A stretch of DNA of 64,000 nucleotides, taken from Adiantum capillus-veneris (Eukaryota; Streptophyta; Polypodiopsida; Polypodiales; Pteridaceae). Below, one piece after another: positions 10,851 to 23,340 of the stretch. Position 1 is the stretch's first letter, and every line of letters starts with the position of its first letter. The notes below the pieces were generated by a model. It was not told where the DNA came from, searched no databases, and saw nothing but the letters and a program-made list of their open reading frames with translations. The stretch lies in assembly GCA_014529385.2 (NCBI GenBank), contig CM043945.1:146115741-146179740 (forward strand), written 5' to 3'. Made by a program: the position numbers and the translations under genes.

Positions 10851-11768
10851 GGGGACACCAGACCTATTAAATGCAAGATCCTCATGTAGTAATACAAGAG
10901 TGATAGAAATGTCTAGCCTCATTTTCTATGGAGATAATAGAAAAATCTACACAATTATACTTAAGAGGGTCAATGTATCTGTCGATAGAGAATTTAGGTA
11001 CGGTCAATAGTGTACACATAAGATATTTGACTATCTTAGGTGTTAAAAATTTGATGTTAGCTTGGCCATCTTATAGATCTTTTGTTAACTCAAAAGGTAC
11101 TTAAAAAACCTATTCACAAACATCATCTGGTGGACGAAGCTTAAGTTGACATGTTGTACAATTTGAAGATTTTTGGATTTCCGGCTTGCACATACTTCTA
11201 CGTGGAATATTCATAGGGGAACATGTTGTACCATTCCTGGATATAACACATGGATTCTTCTCCTTGCTAGGTTCCTCCATACCCCTTTCCTCATGAGAAT
11301 GAGCTTACTCCATGACAAGTATGTGTAAAAATAGTGTCATTTGAATTTGTTTTTGTAGCCCTGACTAAGGTGTTTTCCATCTTATTGGCGATTTTTGACT
11401 TCAAAAGAATATCAAGACCAATGGTAATGAAGACTAATTGGTTGCTAGCTTGCTTGAGTGACCTCCCTCAAGCTGGCAGTCAACGCAAGCCAAGTTTCTT
11501 ACCCACACATCAAATGGCTCTTGAGAAGAGATGGAAATGAGTACAGAAAGCTCAAAATAATAGTAAAATGGATAGAGTATATTAATTTTAGCAAGCTAGA
11601 GTTGAGGTGGTGACAAGCTAGAATAATTACCACCTTAAGGGGTGGATAATGAGCAGTGTGTACTTGTGTAGAGCAGATATTGTGTTCGTGCTCTCCACAG
11701 TGGGTGCTGCTCAGTGCAATGTGCGAGATAATCTCACTCAAAACAGACTGAAAGCAGGAAACAATAGA
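10851..11768. other. Unassigned sequence left of the Ty3-like element
   Basis: No supported gene or repeat; frames are short and lack motifs. Confidence 0.3.
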
Positions 11769-12212
11769 CAACAATTGATCTCACAACGTCACAATAGCAA
11801 CAATAGACCACAACAAATGACTCGACTATCTCAAAGAACTGAAACAGACTCGCATGGCAGCACACAGCTCCAGCCCAAGACTCTCAGGTACAATGGGGTG
11901 TCGAGGCTCAGATGTGCAAGGATGGTCAATAAGTGCTCTGTGTATAGACTCACTATAGACGACTACGTAAAAGATCAGATGTGAAGAAGATAATGCTCTT
12001 GACCCAACAGCTACTACTCACATGTACAATCATAAAGAGCCACCAACAGCTCATAAATGTCCAGTCAGCTAAGTCTATCTCCAAACTGAGTGGTGGTGGT
12101 GACCTGACCACCATCGCTACCCTGCCACGTAGCACTCCCCAGCCCATAGGGTTCCGTCCAGTGTGAACCAGACCAACTATAACTGTCCGTCCAACTGTCT
12201 GTCTTGTGAAGT
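11769..12212 (-). repeat. Putative 3' LTR of the Ty3-like element
   Basis: About 444 bases that recur as a direct repeat at 16386-16849 with substitutions and small indels, for example both contain GTGCTCTGTGTATAGACTCACT and CCCTGCCACGTA. The two copies bracket gag-protease coding sequence read on the minus strand, so they are best explained as LTRs. Canonical TG...CA ends and a clear target duplication were not found, so the boundaries are approximate. Confidence 0.55.
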
Positions 12213-13250
12213 TGCCCGCCTCAAAACCGCTCACCGTCTCGGTGAGAGGAATAATGAAAAAACTGTGAAGGAAAACCACTAGGTACTGTATCCTTACATC
12301 TTTCTTCGGATGCATCTTTCTTGAAGCAAGTGTTAGGCCCATGACCTTACATACCTCAAAATGGAGTTAAAAACACTGCGTTGCTTGCAATCGCCTTAAG
12401 CCTCTAGCTAGGTAGAAAACCAGTATGTATGATTGTATAGCCTAAGAATCCCCATTGGCAAAAGAAATGAGGCTCTACAGCAAAGATATAATCTCAGTTT
12501 GATCCCAGCGCATCTTTATCTTCCCTAACCATAGTGATAGGAAAATGACCTGGTCCATGCTTGCAGTTGCAGATGAACCTTGCCACACTTTTTGCAACAA
12601 CACTCTTCTCGAAAAGAGGGATGACCATAAGCCCGAGTAACGCCGCAAATAGGGTTAAGCTCCATCATGATGTCAGAACAAAAAAGCCTTCACAACAATA
12701 GGATGGAAACCACGTGAATGCTTGAGAGCCAGCTGATCATGCAGGGTGGGGGGGGGGGGGGGGGGGGGGGGGGGGTGGGGGGTGGGGGGGACTTGCTGAG
12801 GCTGAGAGGGGTGGGGAGGGCGAGATAGGGGCGAGTGGTGGAAGGGGGTGGGTAGGGGCGAGGAGAAGGGAGGGGGTGGGTAGGGGCGAGGGCAAGGGAG
12901 GGGGTGGGTAGGGGGTGTGAGGGGCGAGGGTGAGTGGGCATGGGGACTAGGCGCTAGGGGAGAAACGGTAGGGGGACGAGGGGGTGTGAGGGGAAGGGTA
13001 GGGTGTAGGGGATAGGGGGTAGATGGGGGCGAGAGAGTGTGAGGGGGTGACAAATAGCAATTATCAATCTCCAATGCAAAATATGACCGAAAGAGTTCGT
13101 GTTCCATTGCAGAAGAATTCCCTGGTCCACTGGTTGAAAGTTGAGAGGCTACAGAGCGCGGCAGTTGATGGAGAGCATGAGGAAGTACCATGAGCAAGAC
13201 AACTATCATGAGCAGGGAATTCATCCAGCAGGACGTGCTGTGTGAAGGGA
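12213..13250. repeat. G-run and G-rich array inside the Ty3-like element
   Basis: A 28-base G run (12748-12775) is followed by about 260 bases of units like GGGGGTGGGTAGGGGCG (12776-13040), related to the array at 10.4-10.8 kb. Polyproline frames on the minus strand are by-products of this composition. Confidence 0.7.
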
Positions 13251-13469
13251 GTTAGCTAGACCCAAAGGCGAGCTTTGTTCTTGTCGGAGAAGCAGACACC
13301 ACTGAGGCTGATGTTTGAAGGGGGGTGAAATCCTGTAGAGGGGATTTCTTTCCGCTTCTATGATTCTTCATAGGCTCACCAAATTCAAAGGCTTCCACCA
13401 AGGGGGCATCAGGAGTATTCTCTGTGTCCTGCAACCTTTGAGCTGGCTCAGGTGGCTCATTAGGTTTAG

Positions 13470-14836
13470 TTACTGTGGAACATTGAAAGAGGGTGTAACT
13501 TCAGGCAAAGAGTGAATAGAGACTCCATAACAAGGCATAGATTTGGTAGCATTCAACCACTCCAGCAGATCCTCATCCGACCCGTTAGGTGGAGTAGACT
13601 GTTCATGTTTAGGACTGGTTTCCATTGACAAAGAAACTTGCTGCACCACGGGATCCATACCTCCTTCTAAGAGAACGGGTTGCATCGGGGAGCTGGAAGT
13701 ATGTATCCACATTGCATCGTTTCCACAATCATGGAGTGCTTTAATGTGTCGCAGCCATGGTCTTCCAATGAGCAAGGGAAATCCACCCTCAACCTGGGGA
13801 AGACGAACCACCACAAAATCCAAGTTAAAAGTAAAGTCTTGTACCTGCAGAGGCACATTGTCCACGATGCCCACTGGGTATACTATCTGGTAGTCAGCCA
13901 ATGTAATAGTGAAGGGAGCAGGGCGAGTAGGCTGTATACTAGAGCTAACATCGTGAACTCGGGCATCAGGTTGATGCCAGATCCACCATCCACTATCACT
14001 CCTGAGAATTGCCGACCCAAAACGGACACTGTCAGGCGAGGGCTTCTATAATCAGTGAGTGGAGCAGCGGGATTGGATATCATATAGGATTCTAACGGTC
14101 GCACTGGGAGGTGCCCGCCACTAGAACCTGCTCCAGGGTAAAGTGACTGAATAACTGCAAGGGTGTCACTTCTGAAACTCGCATCTAGCTGCAAAATGTC
14201 ATAGAGGGACACTTGTTGGAAAGTGTTCTTCAAGACTGTCTCTGTTGTAAGCTTCTCTTTTTCTACCTGTTGTTTCTCTGGTACCTTGATCTTCTGTAGA
14301 TAGAAAACTGATTCCAAGAAAGCTTCATCAAGATCGGAGAGCAAAGATTTGTATTCCTTCATGGCACTAGGGGATGGCTTGTTAACAGCTGAAGGCAGGG
14401 TATCCAATGGTGTGAGAATGTGTGGGGGAGTTGAACTTGCTGGAATGCTAAGATCGAGAGCGACTCTGTGGGCCCGGGTGAGGACGCCCGATGGCTCCTC
14501 TGCCAACTGCGGCGGCTTATTTTGAGGGGTAATCATGTGGGTAGAAGGGGGCGGCTGAGAAACGATGCTCACTGCTATCAAATTGAGCTTGGGAAAGGCA
14601 AACTCATTCTGGCTTTGACTTGAGTTTTGACTTGAGTTCGAAGCCGTGGATGCACGAAGTTTAAGGAAATCCTTACTATAGTGATCCTTTGTTTCAGGGC
14701 AATGACGGCAAGGAGGGGACCCTTCTGGTAGGGGACATTTGCTTTGGTAATGCCCATATTCCCTGCATCTGTAGCACAAAATGGGCCGATTCAAAGGGCG
14801 AGTCGAAGGGCGAGGTGGTCCTTGCTCCTGGTGCAT
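13470..14836 (-). pseudogene. Zinc-knuckle and aspartic protease region (Ty3-like)
   Basis: Starting near 14836, CYRCREYGHYQSKCP is a CCHC zinc knuckle, followed by a decayed one (CRHCPETKDHYSKD). A long linker leads to the retropepsin: VIVDGGSGINLM carries the catalytic Asp-Gly context at about 13970, and after a frameshift near 13890 the later strand FPLLIGRPWL (about 13770-13800) completes the fold. The protein would process the gag polyprotein. The frame ends at 13470 without any polymerase downstream. The protease context DGGSG differs from the usual D-[ST]-G, as is common in plant gag-associated protease remnants. Confidence 0.65.
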
Positions 14837-15010
14837 TGAGTCGGAGGTGGAGGCTTAGAAGCTTTCAGGTGATGAGGGAGCATGGGTATGATAAAAGCTC
14901 TGAGAGGGGAAAGTGCTCTGCATACCTTGCATAGGAGGGGCTGTCAGCAAAGGTGGCATATGGTGTGGATGGCCACAGGGAGAAACCATGTTGGATGCAG
15001 GTGCTGGCCC

Positions 15011-16188
15011 TTATTGAAGAGTAGGACCAAGACTTTGTTGTATTTGTCGCAATCCCTTGAGGTAGTAACAGTCCTTATCCTCATGTCCAAAATTTTCACA
15101 AAAGTGGGAGTAAACCCGAAGGGGGCATTCCTGTGGAGGGTGCCCTAGAGAGCGGCATGAGCTACACCAAACAGTAGCCTTAGTCTCTTGCTGACCCTTG
15201 AGCTCTTCTAGCTCACGCTTGATCTGTTCCAATGCCTCGTGATGTGGAGGCATCTCCTGTCTAAGAGAGAAGGACCTCTCCTCTTGGGCTTCCAGTTCCC
15301 TGTGTAAAGAAGTTAATGGATCAGCAGGACTTTTCGAAAACCCAGAGGGGGTCTCTATGTGAGGGGATTTGTTGAACAGCTTCCTAGCTCCCTCTATCCT
15401 AGTAGCAACTGCGATGAACTCCTCCAGAGTGGCGTCGGGTCGGAGACTCTCTCGGAGTTTTTGCTGAGAAGTTTTGGGAAGTGCCTTCTCTACCCACTTC
15501 TTAACCATAAATTCATCGGTTTGCTGGGGAAGCTTGGCAACCAGAGACTTGGTTTTAGTCATAAGTTCTGCAAAAGTCTCCTCTGGCTGGAGCACCATGT
15601 TGGCCAACTCATCCAACACCTTCTCCTTGTAGTCACTTGGCTTGAAAGCTGCACAGAACTGTTGTCTTAAGGCTGCCCAAGTTGCTAAATGGTTCTCTGC
15701 AAACTGGCTGTACCATTTGTCTGCTAATCCATCCAAGGTGGATGGAAAGAGTACCAAATAAGCATATTCCCTGTTAAGACCACGACCCCTACAGAGAGAT
15801 GTAAACCTCCTTTCATGGTCGTCAACATCTTTTGAAGAGAGTCCTTTGAGGTGGGGAACTTGATGTTCACCTTGGCCAAAACACTTGCCAAAGCCTTCAT
15901 GGCTTCTTGCTGATTCTGTTGCTCAATAGCCTGTCGTAGCAGAATAGGAGAGAGCTTTACTGGAGAAGGTGATCTGGAAGATGTGGAACCTGATGAAGGA
16001 ATGGGTGATGTATGTGGAGGTATAGGTGATGAGGTTGATGGACTTCTACTAGGTACCAAAGGTCGTCTTCTGTTATAGTACTTCAGAGGGCTCAGTAGTG
16101 CGCTTTGATGCTCGACTGACCACCTTGTATGTGTCATGCAGTGACCACCAATCCAACCAAGCTTTGGGCAAGAAAACCTTGAACTCAC
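15011..16188 (-). pseudogene. Gag protein of the Ty3-like element, frameshifted
   Basis: A retrotransposon gag domain: LADKWYSQFAENHLATWAAL, then EETFAELMTKTKSLVAKLPQ and WVEKALPKT, followed by an E/K-rich stretch and the zinc knuckle CSSCRSLGHPPQECP with a second, incomplete one (CENFGHEDKDC). The upstream part (15724-16188) holds a proline/serine-rich N-terminus and is joined through a frameshift at about 15835. Gag packages element RNA into particles. A stop near 15013 separates it from the next zinc-knuckle frame. Four knuckle-like motifs in series is more than usual. Confidence 0.75.
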
Positions 16189-16385
16189 TAAAGACTGGTC
16201 TAGACTCTACTAGACCCGGCAAGTGACTAGACCAGGCTGGACTAGGGACGAGACCAAGCTGGACCAGGGACAAGGAGGACTAGACCAGGGTCGAGGATAA
16301 CTAGACCAGGGACGAGGATTGGTTGGACCAGAGCAAGAGGACCAGTTGGACCAGGCGAGAGGAGAACAGTGCAAGGCAAGGTAGG

Positions 16386-16849
16386 CAACAATTGATCTCA
16401 CAGCGTCACAACAGCAACAGTAGACCACAACAAATGACTCGACTATCTCAAAGAACTGAAACAGACTTTGGCGTAGTAGCACACTCAGCTCTAGCCCACC
16501 AGGACTCTCAGGTACAATGGGGTGTTGAGGCTCAGATATGCAGGGATGGTGAATAAGTGCTCTGTGTATAGACTCACTCTAGAAGACTACGTAAAAGATT
16601 AGATGTGAAGAAGATAATGCTTCTGACCCAACAGCTACTACTCACATGTACAATCATAAAGAGCCACCAACGGCTCATAAATGTCCAAGCTAAGTCCATC
16701 TCCAAACTGAGTGGTGGTGGAGACCTGGCCACGATGTCCACTAGACCACCGTCGATACCCTGCCACGTATCACTCCCCAGCCCAAAGGGTCCGTCCAGTG
16801 TGAACCAGACCAACTGTAACCAACCGTCCAACTGTCTGTCTCGTGAAGT
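16386..16849 (-). repeat. Putative 5' LTR of the Ty3-like element
   Basis: Direct-repeat partner of 11769-12212. It contains a short extra segment near 16733-16755 that is absent from the other copy. For a minus-strand element this is the upstream LTR. Boundaries come from where similarity to the other copy stops. Confidence 0.55.
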
Positions 16850-17481
16850 GACACTGTAGCATTGCTACAACTTGGATGTTGAGTTTTTCTTAATAAGAGT
16901 GTTATTAAGGCATGGATCGTAGACAAAAAAGGCCAAGTAGAAGAAAAGTTAATGTCAAGTTTGGTTTTGGGATCCTTATCCACCATTGGTAGCACACCAT
17001 TAACACTAGTTCTATACTCGAAGACTCAAGTGTCCTAAGACACTACATTGCCTTGGTTTCCTTCCAAATTTTGAAGCTAGAAACTAATTCTTGAAGTGTT
17101 GATCATCATGGAGTTAGCTTATGAGCCAAAGAAAAATGAGGACTTTTTCTGTGACAAAATGAACACTATATTAAGAGTTTGATCATAAGTCTGAAAAGTT
17201 TCACAAAAACTTTAGGCTATTTTCTCAAAAAATTCTAAAATACCTAACTTCTTTATAAAAAAACTATTTCCCAAGCTCTTAATTCTTGGTAAGAGATAAT
17301 TACTATGAAAATAAGAAAAGTAGCATTCAAAAGCCTACGTTTGTGCCTACTAAACGTTATAAGGCAAAAAAAGAAAATCTTAAAAATTTTGGTTAGGGAA
17401 AAATTTTTAGGCTTTCAAAGCTTGTGTAAAAGAATTGATGCGATCTTAGGACAAATCTATGAGCCAAAGTGGATCTCTACG

Positions 17482-18805
17482 TTAACACTAGAATGGTAAC
17501 CTAACTGGACTTAAAAGTGTCCTTTCAGGGTTTTGGAAAAAAATTCCAAAACCATAGTAGATCCACTCATTTTGACAAATCCTTTCATGAGCTTATAGTT
17601 CAAGAACTACTACATATGGAAAAAACGAGAAACTTGTAAGTTTTGTCATCCCTTGGTAAACCTCCAAACTTGATGGACCAGTGCATTTTGCTTAAAACAG
17701 CAATTTCTTACGGTTGATTGTATATAAATAAGAGTGGGGATTTTTGTAGGACATGAGATAAAATGCCCTGTTAAGTTCAATGGGTTGGTGATCAAAAAAT
17801 ATGGTTGTTTTTACCTCACTATTTTTTTTTTTGGCAAAAAAAATAGGTACAAAAAAGTTGCATTTTTGCCATTCTGCGGACCTATCATCAAAGTTTCTAT
17901 AGTCACGCTCAATATAGATACTATATACATGTTTTCTTAGTTTCCTTTGGGCCTTTGGATTCAAAAGGAGCCATGCAGCATGTCAAAAGGATAATGGATC
18001 TCTTACTAAGTGGAACCTTGGGGGCAATGATAAAGTGCTAAATACAGCAAACATGAAAAAACAGGGTTTAGCATTATGACCTCTAGAAACCCATAGAAAC
18101 TCCTCAATATCTAGCCAAGTTTGTAGTCTATGATTAGATATGGTTACTACCTACAAAATACACACAATTGGCCTAAGAAACTAGCAATATTGAGAAAGTT
18201 ATACTTGCTACTCTAAAATGTATCGTATTCTTCAGCAATCAAAAAACTCAACCATCATCATATACTATGCTATATAGCATATTAGGTCCCCCAAAACTCA
18301 AGGAAGATCAGCTTTATGTTATGCATTACACTTACACAATCAAAATTGAATTTGGATATCAAGAAAGCCACCAAAAAAATCATAAAAGTGCTAATTTTGG
18401 CCAAAAAACAGGCTTATGCAATTCTTGTAAATTGGTCATAACTTTTAATTTTAACACTTAGCTCTCCCTACAAGAATCAAAACATGTTGAGAACTATGAA
18501 GGCCTAACCTGTAGCCATCTAAACCTCACAAACATGAAGTTTAGAGTGGTATAGTTGCCAAAAATTGAAAAAAAGCCAAAAACAGGAGCCGTTTTTTCAC
18601 ACAGTTGAGGCTCAAAAATGTTGTGCAAGAGTAAGGTTAATGGTGAGATTGATACTCCAAAAAAAATGTTAAGTTTTTTTCAACTCATAAGGCAAATTTC
18701 TGGATATATAGCACCTAGATATTCATTTTCATAGTATTCAAATAATTCAAGCAAAATGGTCACTTAACAGGACACAAAAGTGTCCTGTTACCATTCTAGT
18801 GTTAA
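17482..18805. mobile_element. 1.3-kb DNA transposon with TTAA at both ends
   Basis: The body (17486-18801, 1,316 bases) starts CACTAGAATGGTAAC and ends with its reverse complement, and is bounded on both sides by TTAA. A second copy begins at 63273 directly after TTAA and is nearly identical through the window end. Near both ends lies AAAAGTGTCC, partly palindromic at the right end. TTAA duplication is typical of the piggyBac superfamily, but no transposase is recognisable, so the superfamily is provisional and the element is non-autonomous. A 90-codon minus frame (17692-17964) is partly shared by both copies but has no domain. Confidence 0.75.
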
Positions 18806-19599
18806 CACCAAGAATGTACATATTTTTTGGGCATCCAATCTTACATAAATCTCACAAATCTAGTTGCTTTTCAAACAAATTTCATGCATAGTCTATCAAG
18901 AAAATAAACTTGTCTCAAAAAAACCATGTAAACTAGATTACAGATGCGCTTTCTATGTTTTAATGAGAAATTAGCTATGCTTTATTTACAAGACAAAAAG
19001 TTTCAAAGTTATGTTAATTTTTGTACTTTGTATCTTTGAGGTGAATTTTTTTTTTCTTGGTGAGTGCGGTTCTGAGATACAAGAATATATCCTACTTATA
19101 GCTTAGAGGAACAATTATAATTTTTTGATAATGTATCACTTGGATAACGTACATGTCTATATAGCATGAAGACTCTTCAAATTATACAATTAAAACATTT
19201 TTCTTCATATATAATCCCATGCATGAGGCTCATGTATTGGACCCACGTAGCTTAATATAATTTAATACAATATTAAAATATTCTTTTGATGAGCAAAATA
19301 TAAAAAATCATGTGGGACTCGTATAGATAAGCTACCTACATTTTTTTCGTTGACCTTTTTTCTAAGCTTATTGTACCTATATTTTACATTCATTACATGT
19401 CGTTTTGTGGGAGCACTCTTAATGGCTAAAATATCTATCATGAAAGCTCAAAACCATAACAAGAATTTTAAAAAAAATTGTATGGTTGTTTTATAAAAGG
19501 CCCTAAAATGAATTTTGGAAATTCTTTTTTAGATTGACATGTACATTTCATAAAAAACCTTGAAAAAAGGAACTTGTTATGGTACCAGACTAGTGTTAA
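18806..19599. other. AT-rich stretch ending in another TTAA-element-like end
   Basis: At 19576-19599 a sequence matches the right end of the neighbouring TTAA element at 17 of 20 positions and is followed by TTAA. This may be a second, decayed member directly adjacent and sharing TTAA 18802-18805. Its left end (CACCAAGAATG) matches only weakly. Confidence 0.35.
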
Positions 19600-21999
19600 G
19601 TATGATTAATAAACAAATCTCAAAGGTGGTGGTACTCGTATGCACAGAAGATAAGCCTGAGGATGACTGAGGAGGATTATAGCAACAAGGAAGACCAAAG
19701 ATGAATGTGAAAGTTCTCATAAAGCCTACTCAATTGATGTTGAAGGAACTTCCAAATATACTTATTCCAAAAATTGGGTGGACACCACCCATCCTTTATG
19801 TACATGGTAAGACCTTGATTGCATGTCTTCAAGACGCATGTGTTTCTTAGTTCAAATAAATTCCCAAGAGACTACTAAAAGTATACTATCTACTTCCCAT
19901 TATATACATTTTGTAACGACATGAAAAACACCTCATGATAGCCTCCATATCCCTGCTCCACATCAGATCGTGGAATAGTCACATCAACACTGTATTTCAC
20001 GTGGAATGGGTTATCTTGGATGGCATATCACACTTAGTGCAAGCTATGGAACATTTAAATTAACCAACTAAAGGATTGAGTTTGAGGGAGAGTTTTAATA
20101 TACAAACTCAAACGTGTGTGACTACAAAGAATAGCTTAAGAGAACTGTGTATGCGCAACATGCAATCAATAATTATGTTATAAACTCTTGTATCCAAGGT
20201 TATATAAGACACTTCTTGATAATAAAATAGCAAGTTTTGTTTTCAAATTTATTGTCCCTGATTTCTTGTTCTTGCATATTCAAGAGAAAGGACTAGACCA
20301 AGAGAGGCAAAGAAAAGGAGATGTGATTGTGATGGTAGATAGAAATACCTCAATAGAAAAACATAATACCTCAATAGATAGAAGTATGTCAATCTCAGTC
20401 TTCATGTTCATTCTTCTAGTGCCTAAAATGCATATTCAATGACTTTGTAATGTGCCCTTGTTAAACAATTCTCTTTATAATAACTTTTTGATCAAATCTC
20501 AAAGTATTTCACTCTTCACACCACAAAAGGTTATAACTTAAGAGTTGAGAGAGGTAATCCCTTCACAGTCTCATCTCGTGAAAACTTGGTAATAAAAAGA
20601 TTGAAGGAGTGAAGGTTTTGAGCGAGATTTGTGAATGAGCTACGGAGCAAGATTTTAATTTTCCATGTGACATGTGGTTTGTTCCCCCTCCAATATACGC
20701 CGACTCCTAAAGCTTTCTCCTAAGCTACAAGATGGTTCCATGGGCATCATAAAAAAATACCACACATTCATGCCTATCAACACATACTTATCTATACAAG
20801 AGCATGAACACACCGCACAATCATAAAAAACATACAAATAGATGGTTCTATGGAAATCAAATGAAAATACCACACACCCATGCCTATCACCACCTACATG
20901 TTGAGAGGCCAAAGCGCAAAACTAACCCTGTGGCCTCTACACCAAGACTATGCACAATAGCCTCATCATGGAGGTACACAATAGGAGTACCACTTAGCTT
21001 GGAATGCGGCTAGGATGCATGGTAGGGGGTTGTCACACAAGGAAGATATGAGATAAGGAGAGAGAGGGAGAGGAAGAGATCATTATAGCTTCATTAATTT
21101 TGGCTTCATAGACATCATACACAAGGAAGATATGAGAGAAGGAGAGAGAGGGAGAGGAAGAGATCATTAGAGATTCACTAATATAGGCTTTATAAACATC
21201 ATACAAATATTCAAAAGGGGAATTGCACATAATCAACATCTCACAAATTCATGTGTGCATGGTAACTCAAACGTCTTGTCCATTAAGAAACCAAAAGGAA
21301 TGACCATAGACAATACTATAACATAGTAGAACTATGTGTGTGTAGAGTTGCATGCATAAGGATGTACATATGAGAGCGTGAGTGCTAGAGCTTTATTGTG
21401 TGTGTGTGTGTCAAAGATTTTAGTCCCTTATTTACAAAAGATAAGGCCTCCTTTTAAAGGCCAAGAGCGTGATTAAAGAAGAGATTATGAGCAAGAGGAG
21501 TTATTACAAAGTAACCTCAGCTAGGGGCATTCTCCAATGAGAGAGATCCATGTGTCATGCTTATTGATCAACTTCCTCCTAATCATCTTCATCATGGCGA
21601 GTTTTGTCTCCATGCCACCTTCCATAGCTTGAGTCCAAGAGATTTCTTATAATATTTAAGATAATCCAGCAATAATGAAGAGAAACCGATAAGAAATTAT
21701 GTGTGTGGAGTTGGATAACCATGATTTCTTCCCATGTGAACAAATAGGCTTCACCATTTCGGCCATATCTTCCAAATTGTAGCTCCAAAAATTATCAAAA
21801 AATAGGGACAAAGAGATAAGCTCAATGTCTATGACATTTATGTTGAAAAGGTTTTCTAATTCGGTATGAAAAAAATAGAGAAAAATCCGACAAAAATATT
21901 TGTCCGTATTTTATCTTCCAAAAGTCTTCCAAGTGGTCCCCTCTTGAATCCATGTGCAAGCCTTGTCTCCACAAGATAATTATGCTTGAATTTTATAAT
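19600..21999. other. AT-rich sequence without a supported gene
   Basis: No coding frame with a motif. It includes a direct duplication at 21035-21203 (separate entry). Confidence 0.35.
21035..21203. repeat. Tandem duplication of an ~85-base unit
   Basis: CACAAGGAAGATATGAGA followed by a GA-rich stretch and GAGATCATTA occurs twice in a row with about 85-base spacing and few differences. Confidence 0.8.
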
Positions 22000-22251
22000 A
22001 TTGTTTTTATTCCAACTCCATAATGCATAAGATTCTCCTTCCCTTCACTATTGATGCTTCACTTGTAGTGACAGTCAGGTAGAATAAGCATCCCAGTGAA
22101 TCTTTTTGTTCTCATAGGGTTTGTTCCTACCTCTCCTTATTTACAATATCCAAATGTATCAAAACCATAAGTATGTACAAAATATAAACAAAGATTTTGG
22201 GATTTTAATGCATCAGGTCACTCCTCCTCTTGAAGCCTTGAAGCCTTGTCA

Positions 22252-23340
22252 TCAAGTGCATACGAAGGGAGAGGTGGACCAAAACTTTGAAAAGAAGCCC
22301 TTAGCCCTCTCCCTGTAGCTAGAGGCATTCATGCTTCTAGTCCATACGTGAGTTAGACTGCAACAAAGGAGTCGATATCTAGTTGCCTTTTGAATTAGCC
22401 ATTGCATTTGACCATTAGTGAGACTTTGGGACATTCACATGTTTTCAAGAAAAGCAATACGTCTTGACAAGGCTCCCCGGCTAGAGCATCAATGATCAAA
22501 AACTCAAACTTCCTTTGAGTAGATGGGAAGCCTACGACTTCCAAAATTTTATGCCAATATCATCCAGGATCCCATGTAAAGAATAGGATAGTCACTTGCA
22601 ATATCCTAACAATAGGACTTCTTGCTTCATGCCAAAAAGGATAGAATTTGTAACCACCATAAGTGAAAGGGTAATTGAGTACTTTAGCTCCTTCCAAGGC
22701 AACACTTAGAATCATGATTCCTAAGAGTGTACCAAAAGTCCTCCACTTATGGACTCTTTGTTGATGTGGCAAGTTCCAACTGTCTTCGGAACCTAGCTTA
22801 CCACTATAGGTGAAGCTAGCAAAAGAGCTAGTATCCCGGGTCCATTGTGTTTCCTGACATTGGTAATAAGCCACCAACCTTGCATTCCAAAGACAAGCTT
22901 GAGACATTTTGTACCAAAGTGCATAGCATATACAAAAGATAGGTTGCAATCCATTGGTTGAAAACATTTTCATCTCGACTATATGCATGCAAGACCGTAC
23001 TCCAATCTTTTTCATATGGGATGCATTCTTTGTGAATCTTATGAACATCTCTTGTGATAAGGGTTCTTTAAAGCTTTTTTTAAGTGCATCAAACACAGTA
23101 TGATCAAACAAAATCTCTACATCTAGGTTGCCAAACCTAGATCTCCAATAAGTTACCACTGCATCCACTTGATTAAGAGTCTCCTTAGGGTGGACTCCAA
23201 AATCTCACTCCTTGGTAACATCAATTTGAGTTTGTTCTGCAATTGCTTCCTCTAATTGACGTAGTACCAAAGACTTCATGCTTACTACTTGCAATTGTAT
23301 ATCTGGTGGATCCACCTTGTTGTGATCAGTGAGAATGAGA
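22252..23340 (-). pseudogene. Unrecognised coding remnant
   Basis: The minus strand has an uninterrupted 202-codon frame (22560-23168). The same frame continues upstream across one stop (near 23206) with protein-like sequence such as SLVLRQLEEAIAEQTQIDV and HPKETLNQVDAVVTYWRSRF. Composition looks like a soluble protein; there is no signal peptide, membrane segment or motif I recognise. It may be part of an unfamiliar transposon or a host-gene pseudogene. Frames further down to 22252 are fragmentary. Confidence 0.4.

Larger units (their letters stand above)
11769..16849 (-). mobile_element. Ty3-like element with gag and protease only
   Basis: About 5.1 kb between two direct repeats. On the minus strand it carries gag (to about 15011), further zinc knuckles and an aspartic protease (to about 13470), and then G-rich and unassigned sequence (12213-13250). 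No reverse transcriptase, RNase H or integrase is visible. That makes it a non-autonomous element similar in plan to gag-only plant LTR elements, or a full element with an internal deletion. No tRNA primer site like the one at 63102 was found beside the right repeat. Confidence 0.55.
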
